In this document: positions 59,757 to 64,000 of the stretch, piece by piece
Layout: each line of letters begins with the position of its first letter
Position numbering within the stretch: position 1 is the first letter of the stretch
Translations under genes and position numbers: made by a program
The notes under the pieces: generated by a model
Databases searched by the model: none
Seen by the model: the letters and a program-made list of their open reading frames with translations, nothing else
What the model was told of the DNA's origin: nothing
Origin: Peptoniphilus_B koenoeneniae
GTDB taxonomy: Bacteria > Bacillota > Clostridia > Tissierellales > Peptoniphilaceae
DNA length: 64,000 nt
Assembly (NCBI RefSeq): GCF_030812875.1
Contig: NZ_JAUSTN010000006.1
Location: forward strand, 1 to 64,000
Reading direction: 5' to 3'

Positions 59757-61295
59757 TTAACAAATTCTCGAATTAATTTTTTCTTTTAATTCGTCTGCCT
59801 TTTTAGTAAGCCCTGAGTCAATAATATAGTTAAGAGCATATTTTGCGCCCTTGTCCATACCTTGACAGCCTCCAAGAAATACAAGGTCATCTTCTTTTGC
59901 ACATTTTAAAATACTTATTACGCTTTCCTCTAAGTTTTCAAATAGTTTAAAGTTAATATTGTTTTTTTTCATAACTTTTTCAAAAACTTCCAGTTCCTCT
60001 TTAGAAACTTCGTCTTTCCAAGTTACTGTTTCCTTTGATAAGCTGGCATAAAAATTTTTCGGTTTTAAAATTTTAAACCATTCCACGATTTTTTCAGCAT
60101 TTTCTTCGTTTAAATGAACTCCCCTATTGCCCCTTATGGCATATAAAAAATGCAGATTTTTATATTTCATCTTAGAAAGGGTTTCAAGACTTACATCTAT
60201 ATTTCTCACATTGGCAAAGTGATCGTCAATAATTTTAAATTTTTCATCATAAATCATTTCAAATCTTCTTTCAACCCCTTTAAAATTTTCCAAGCCTTTT
60301 ATTATAATCTTAATGTCAATTCTATTAACAAGACCTACAATAATTGCAACTACTGCATTCATAACTGATGAGTATCCGGCAACATTAAGATCAATTTCAA
60401 ATTTTTGTTTTTTTATTGTAAAGTCTTTTAACTTTATATCCCTATTTACATAAAAAGTAAATTTTCCCATCCCACTTGATAAGTCAAGATTTCCTATGGA
60501 AAAATCATATTCATAATTTTCTTCTTTAAGAGAATATGTTAAAACTTTTGCCCTTGTTTTTTCTTTTAAGACTCCTATTAAATCAAAGTCCATATTTAAA
60601 ATTGCAATAGCATGTTCAGGAGCAAATCTTATAAGTCTTGATTTAACTTCATAATATCTTTCAAAACTTCCATGTTGATCTATATGTTCGCGGGATAAGT
60701 TGTTAAAAGTTACTATGTCAAAATCAACATTATCAACTCTATGAAGTTCGTCTGCTGAAGATGAAACTTCCATTACAACTTTTTCTATACCCTTTTCTAC
60801 CATATCTCTAAAATAAAATTGCAAATCTTTGCTTTCTGGTGTTGTAAGTATGGATGGAATAATTGTATCTGCATATTTTGTATAAACAGTTCCTGAAATT
60901 CCCGTTTTAAACTTAGCTTCTTTAAAGATGGATTCAATCATAAAGGCTGTTGTAGTTTTTCCATTTGTTGCAGTAACTCCAACTATGTTAAGTTCTTTTG
61001 AAGGGTCTCCATAAAAGTTGGAAGCAATTTTTGCAAGGGCTATTCTGGAATTTTTTACTTTTATTTGAGGAGCTTCTATATCTTGAAAATCTTCAACAAC
61101 TATTGCGACTGCTCCTTTTTCCAAAGCTTTTTTTATATATTTATGTCCATCTGTTTTATAGCCTTTAATGGCAACAAATAGGGAATCTTTTTTTACCTTA
61201 TCAGTATGATATTCAACTGTACTTATTTCCAAATCTTCTTTTAAATTTTTTGAATCTAAAATTTCTAAAGATTTTAAAAGTTCTTTAAGTTTCAT
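59757..61295 (-). CDS. MurE-like Mur ligase (atypical)
   Basis: This 512-residue ATP-dependent ligase is of the UDP-MurNAc-tripeptide synthetase type. It has the N-terminal UDP-binding domain (KKDSLFVAIKGYKTDGHKYI), the ATP site GVTATNGKTTTAFMIES and VMEVSSSADELHRVDNVDFD, and NLSREHIDQHGSFERYYEVK, as in MurE. The C-terminal domain is divergent: the usual DYAHTP position reads DDHFAN, the RDRGKRP position reads IRGNRGVHL, and no DNPR-type amino acid motif is seen. So it may add a different residue or serve another step. It lies upstream of the aspS promoter. Confidence 0.8.
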   Translation of the reverse strand: MKLKELLKSLEILDSKNLKEDLEISTVEYHTDKVKKDSLFVAIKGYKTDGHKYIKKALEKGAVAIVVEDFQDIEAPQIKVKNSRIALAKIASNFYGDPSKELNIVGVTATNGKTTTAFMIESIFKEAKFKTGISGTVYTKYADTIIPSILTTPESKDLQFYFRDMVEKGIEKVVMEVSSSADELHRVDNVDFDIVTFNNLSREHIDQHGSFERYYEVKSRLIRFAPEHAIAILNMDFDLIGVLKEKTRAKVLTYSLKEENYEYDFSIGNLDLSSGMGKFTFYVNRDIKLKDFTIKKQKFEIDLNVAGYSSVMNAVVAIIVGLVNRIDIKIIIKGLENFKGVERRFEMIYDEKFKIIDDHFANVRNIDVSLETLSKMKYKNLHFLYAIRGNRGVHLNEENAEKIVEWFKILKPKNFYASLSKETVTWKDEVSKEELEVFEKVMKKNNINFKLFENLEESVISILKCAKEDDLVFLGGCQGMDKGAKYALNYIIDSGLTKKADELKEKINSRIC

Positions 61296-61335
61296 CTCTT
61301 CACCTCTTTTGTTTATTATACATTATTAAATATTT

Positions 61336-62685
61336 TTACAAAAAATTTTTTTGTAAAATCTTCTTTTTTTCAATAATTTCATCAATTCTCGTCATATATT
61401 CTTTTATGTCTTTAAAGTTAATAAATTTTTCAAATCTGTCTTCTTCAAAATTTAAAAATTTAGAGGAAGCACACATTCCAAAACCTAAAATGGACTCCTT
61501 TTCTTCTATCATTACAACGTTATAGATACTTGGAAAACCTCCAAGGGTCCACCCAATGTTCTGACCATCCATTAAAATTCTCTTTTGCCTGTACATATAA
61601 TAGGGTTTATAAAAATTTTTAAGCATAATATTTCCTATTTCATCAAAGGTTATATTTAAATTTTTTTCAAAAAATTCTTCTTTCATAAGTTCAGATCCTC
61701 TTTTTAAGGCAAGGGTGTGAATTGTAATGTTTTGTGGTTTTAATTCTAAAACTTTATTTAAAGAATTTATAATCATTTCATGGCTTTCAAAAGGAAGACC
61801 TATTATTAAGTCCATGTTTACAATAAAATTATAATTTTTTGTAAGTTCATAGGCTTTTATTATATCTTGACTTGTATGATTTCTTCCTATATTTTTTAAA
61901 GTTTCATCATTCATTGTCTGTGGATTTATTGAAATTCTATTAACTCCAAAATCTTTTAAAGTTCTTAAAATTTCATCATCAATAGTTTCAGGTCTTCCAC
62001 ATTCAACTGTAAATTCATAGGGTTCTAAAAAAGACTCTTTTAAAACCTCTAATATCAGTTTTAAATTTTCCTTTCCAATTGCACTGGGAGTGCCACCTCC
62101 TATATAGATGGAGTGAGGTCTTTCTTTTTTATTTGAAAAAGCTTTAATTTCTTTAATTAAAAATTTTACATAATTTTTTATAAGTTCATTGTTTTTATTT
62201 ACTAGGGTTTTAAAGGAGCAATACTTGCAAATTGATGGGCAAAAGGGAATGTGGACATAAATAGAAAATTTATTTTTGCCCTCTTTTAAAATTTCCATTT
62301 CATTTTTCCCTACCATACTTATCATTTCAATGGCTTCATCGCTTAAAAGATAGTCTTCTTTTAAAATTTTTTTTGCTTCATCAAAGTCAAAATTTTCTAA
62401 AAGTTTTAAAAACTTTTTTGTGGGCCTCATGCCTGTAAGAGTTCCGAAATTAATTTTATTTTCTAATTTTTCTTTTAGAATTAATAAAATTTCTTTTTTT
62501 ACTTTATTTTTGTCTAAATTTTCAATGTTTATCTTATATTTTTTATTATCAAGTTCAATAGTTAATATGTTTTTTTCTAAATTTGCACTTATATCTTTTT
62601 CCTTTTCTCTTGATGGAAAATAAATTCTTAAAAGTTCAAAAATTTCATGACTTAGATCCTGATCTTTAATATTTATTTTTATCAT
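61336..62685 (-). CDS. hemZ: HemZ-like radical SAM coproporphyrinogen dehydrogenase-family protein
   Basis: This 449-residue protein has an N-terminal region specific to HemZ (INFGTLTGMRPTKKFLKLLE). The radical SAM domain then has YVHIPFCPSICKYCSF with the CxxxCxxC cluster near 151, IYIGGGTPSA and INPQTMNDETLKNIGR, as in HemN/HemW proteins. Whether it acts on porphyrins is uncertain; heme genes are not in view. A hairpin and U tract precede the ribosome site. Confidence 0.85.
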   Translation of the reverse strand: MIKINIKDQDLSHEIFELLRIYFPSREKEKDISANLEKNILTIELDNKKYKINIENLDKNKVKKEILLILKEKLENKINFGTLTGMRPTKKFLKLLENFDFDEAKKILKEDYLLSDEAIEMISMVGKNEMEILKEGKNKFSIYVHIPFCPSICKYCSFKTLVNKNNELIKNYVKFLIKEIKAFSNKKERPHSIYIGGGTPSAIGKENLKLILEVLKESFLEPYEFTVECGRPETIDDEILRTLKDFGVNRISINPQTMNDETLKNIGRNHTSQDIIKAYELTKNYNFIVNMDLIIGLPFESHEMIINSLNKVLELKPQNITIHTLALKRGSELMKEEFFEKNLNITFDEIGNIMLKNFYKPYYMYRQKRILMDGQNIGWTLGGFPSIYNVVMIEEKESILGFGMCASSKFLNFEEDRFEKFINFKDIKEYMTRIDEIIEKKKILQKNFL

Positions 62686-62702
62686 ATTTCTCCTTAAAAA
62701 AA

Positions 62703-62724
62703 CCTGAGACTATTTTGTCTCAGG
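62703..62724 (-). terminator. Terminator overlapping the lgt 3' end
   Basis: CCTGAGAC pairs perfectly with GTCTCAGG around 6 bases, with a T run on the minus strand. It overlaps the last codons of lgt and ends 3-4 bases before the hemZ ribosome site. Confidence 0.8.
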
Positions 62725-63441
62725 TGATCTTTTTATATATACAATAAGCCCTAGTAGTATAATAACTAAACTTACAAGCTGGCTTATTCTAAATTGTCCT
62801 AAATATAAGGAATCCGTTCTAAGACCTTCTATAAAAAATCTTGCTATTCCATAAACTATCAAATAAGTTGCAAATATTTGTCCTTGAAATTTTTTATTTT
62901 TGCTTAAATAGAAAAATAAAAACAAAGATAAGCTTATATCAACTAAGGATTCATACAAAAATGTGGGATGAACTTTTACTCCGTCTACCATTATTGCCCA
63001 GGGTAAATTAGTTGGTCCTCCATGGGCTTCTCCATTTATAAAATTTCCCCATCTGCCCAAGCCCTGTGCAAAAACAAGTCCTGGAACAAGGCAATCTAAA
63101 AAAGTTTTAAATTTAATATTTCTTTTTTTGCAGAAGAAGTAGGCAATTATAAATCCACTTATAATTCCTCCATAAATGGCAAGTCCACCTTCTCTTATGG
63201 CAAAAATTTTTCCTAAATTTTGTCTATAATAATCCCATTCAAAAATTACATAATATAATCTTGCTCCTATAATTGAAGGTATAAGGGCAATTATTAAAAA
63301 ATCTGATGCGGAATTTTTCGTTAGTCCCTCTCTTTCTACTAACTTATCTCCTATAAAAACTCCTATAAAAGCTCCAAGGGCAATTAAAATTCCATACCAC
63401 ATTACATTGAAGCCAAATATGCTAAATGCTACTGGATTCAT
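62710..63441 (-). CDS. lgt: Prolipoprotein diacylglyceryl transferase
   Basis: This 243-residue membrane enzyme transfers diacylglycerol to prolipoprotein cysteine. It has seven or so membrane helices, WYGILIALGAFIG at the start and the Lgt signature GRWGNFINGEAHGGPTN near 130. Size is normal. It overlaps the deoC stop by 4 bases. Confidence 0.93.
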   Translation of the reverse strand: MNPVAFSIFGFNVMWYGILIALGAFIGVFIGDKLVEREGLTKNSASDFLIIALIPSIIGARLYYVIFEWDYYRQNLGKIFAIREGGLAIYGGIISGFIIAYFFCKKRNIKFKTFLDCLVPGLVFAQGLGRWGNFINGEAHGGPTNLPWAIMVDGVKVHPTFLYESLVDISLSLFLFFYLSKNKKFQGQIFATYLIVYGIARFFIEGLRTDSLYLGQFRISQLVSLVIILLGLIVYIKRSPETK

Positions 63442-64000
63442 CTAAGCTTTAATTCCTTTATAATTTCTATTCCAGCACTTACTCCAAGTCTGTCTGCACC
63501 ATTTTTTATCATTTCTTCAGCTGTTTTTAAATCTCTTATTCCGCCTGATGCTTTAACTTTAAGACCTCCAGCATTTTCTTTCATAAGCTTTACATCTTGA
63601 ACCTTTGCTCCTGCAGTTGAAAAACCTGTTGAAGTTTTTACAAAATCTGCACCGGCTTCTTTTGCCAACTTACAAGCTTTAATTTTTTCATCTTCACTTA
63701 AAAGGCAAGTTTCAATAATAACTTTTACTATTTTTCCCTTTGCTGCTTTTACAACTTCTTCAATATCTCTTTTTACATCTTCATAAAGACCGGATTTAAG
63801 TTTTCCTATATTTATTACCATATCAACTTCATCGGCACCGTCTTTTATAGCTTCTTCAGTTTCATAAAATTTTGTATTTGTTGAGTTTGCACCAAGGGGA
63901 AAACCAATAACAGTACATACCGATACTTCAGATCCATTTAAAATTTCATGGCACTTTGCTACCCAACAAGGATTTATACAAACTGACTTAAAATTATATT
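63438..64000 (-). CDS. deoC: Deoxyribose-phosphate aldolase, 5' part cut by the window edge
   Basis: This enzyme splits deoxyribose-5-phosphate to acetaldehyde and glyceraldehyde-3-phosphate. In frame to the window edge I read YNFKSVCINP, CTVIGFPLGANSTNTKFYET, DGADEVDMVINIGKLKSG, then ADFVKTSTGFSTAGA with the Schiff-base Lys, and VKASGGIRDLKTAEEM. An internal ATG at 63821 is not the start. About 30-40 N-terminal residues are outside the window. It overlaps lgt by 4 bases. Confidence 0.95.
   Translation of the reverse strand, partial: YNFKSVCINPCWVAKCHEILNGSEVSVCTVIGFPLGANSTNTKFYETEEAIKDGADEVDMVINIGKLKSGLYEDVKRDIEEVVKAAKGKIVKVIIETCLLSEDEKIKACKLAKEAGADFVKTSTGFSTAGAKVQDVKLMKENAGGLKVKASGGIRDLKTAEEMIKNGADRLGVSAGIEIIKELKLR

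Overview
The window is AT-rich, low-GC Firmicute DNA. The housekeeping genes at the right (greA-lysS, dusB, a class A penicillin-binding protein, a T-box aspS operon, a Mur ligase, hemZ, lgt, deoC) and the A/T-biased codons suggest an anaerobic Gram-positive coccus of the Peptoniphilaceae/Tissierellia type, such as Parvimonas. That genus call is an inference from style and gene content; no rRNA gene is present. No tRNA gene was recognised.

About 1-46300 is the transfer and replication half of an integrated conjugative element of the Clostridioides CTn2/CTn5 family, with all of its genes on the minus strand. In transcription order (right to left) it runs: a CD1845-like membrane protein beside lysS; a RepA_N-type initiator with internal iterons; a DnaC-like loader; PcfB; an antirepressor; the VirD4 coupling protein; Ssb; Maff2 (pilin-like); VirB6; a small membrane protein; PrgI; VirB4; a NlpC/P60 wall hydrolase; a DUF4315 protein; a secreted coiled-coil protein; CD1107; topoisomerase III; a C5 DNA methyltransferase; and a giant methylase-helicase. 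The helicase ends abruptly at the left edge, where a group II intron 5' end appears to begin. The relaxase and integrase of this element are not in view and probably lie further left.

The element has been hit repeatedly by insertions. virD4 is split by a 15.17 kb Tn4451-like mobilizable transposon (26962-42134). It has tnpW at one end, a large serine recombinase (tnpX type) at the other, and a MobQ relaxase with a likely oriT. Its cargo is an ECF transporter, two ABC half-transporters, a ClbS/DfsB protein and a TetR repressor. Joining the two virD4 halves at a shared 5-bp core restores an in-frame protein of about 598 residues. Downstream, at 18290-26140, is a scrambled accessory zone. It contains a 611-bp duplication (truncated Maff2, ssb and a leader), two further relics of the virD4 tail, and a second cargo module (GntR regulator, ABC transporter, ClbS/DfsB), plus small regulators and hypothetical genes.

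Near-identical hairpins followed by U tracts sit directly before the ribosome-binding sites of many genes in both the element and the transposon. This suggests control by termination/antitermination rather than by separate promoters.

The chromosome (46350-64000) is ordinary. greA-lysS follows dusB, and lysS carries a fused C-terminal tRNA-binding domain. A divergent promoter pair serves dusB and the PBP gene. An NSS transporter, a nitrilase-family hydrolase and a small membrane protein follow. A T-box-controlled aspS-rseC operon also carries two unrecognised single-pass membrane proteins. Upstream of it are an atypical MurE-like ligase, hemZ, lgt and a deoC gene cut by the window edge.
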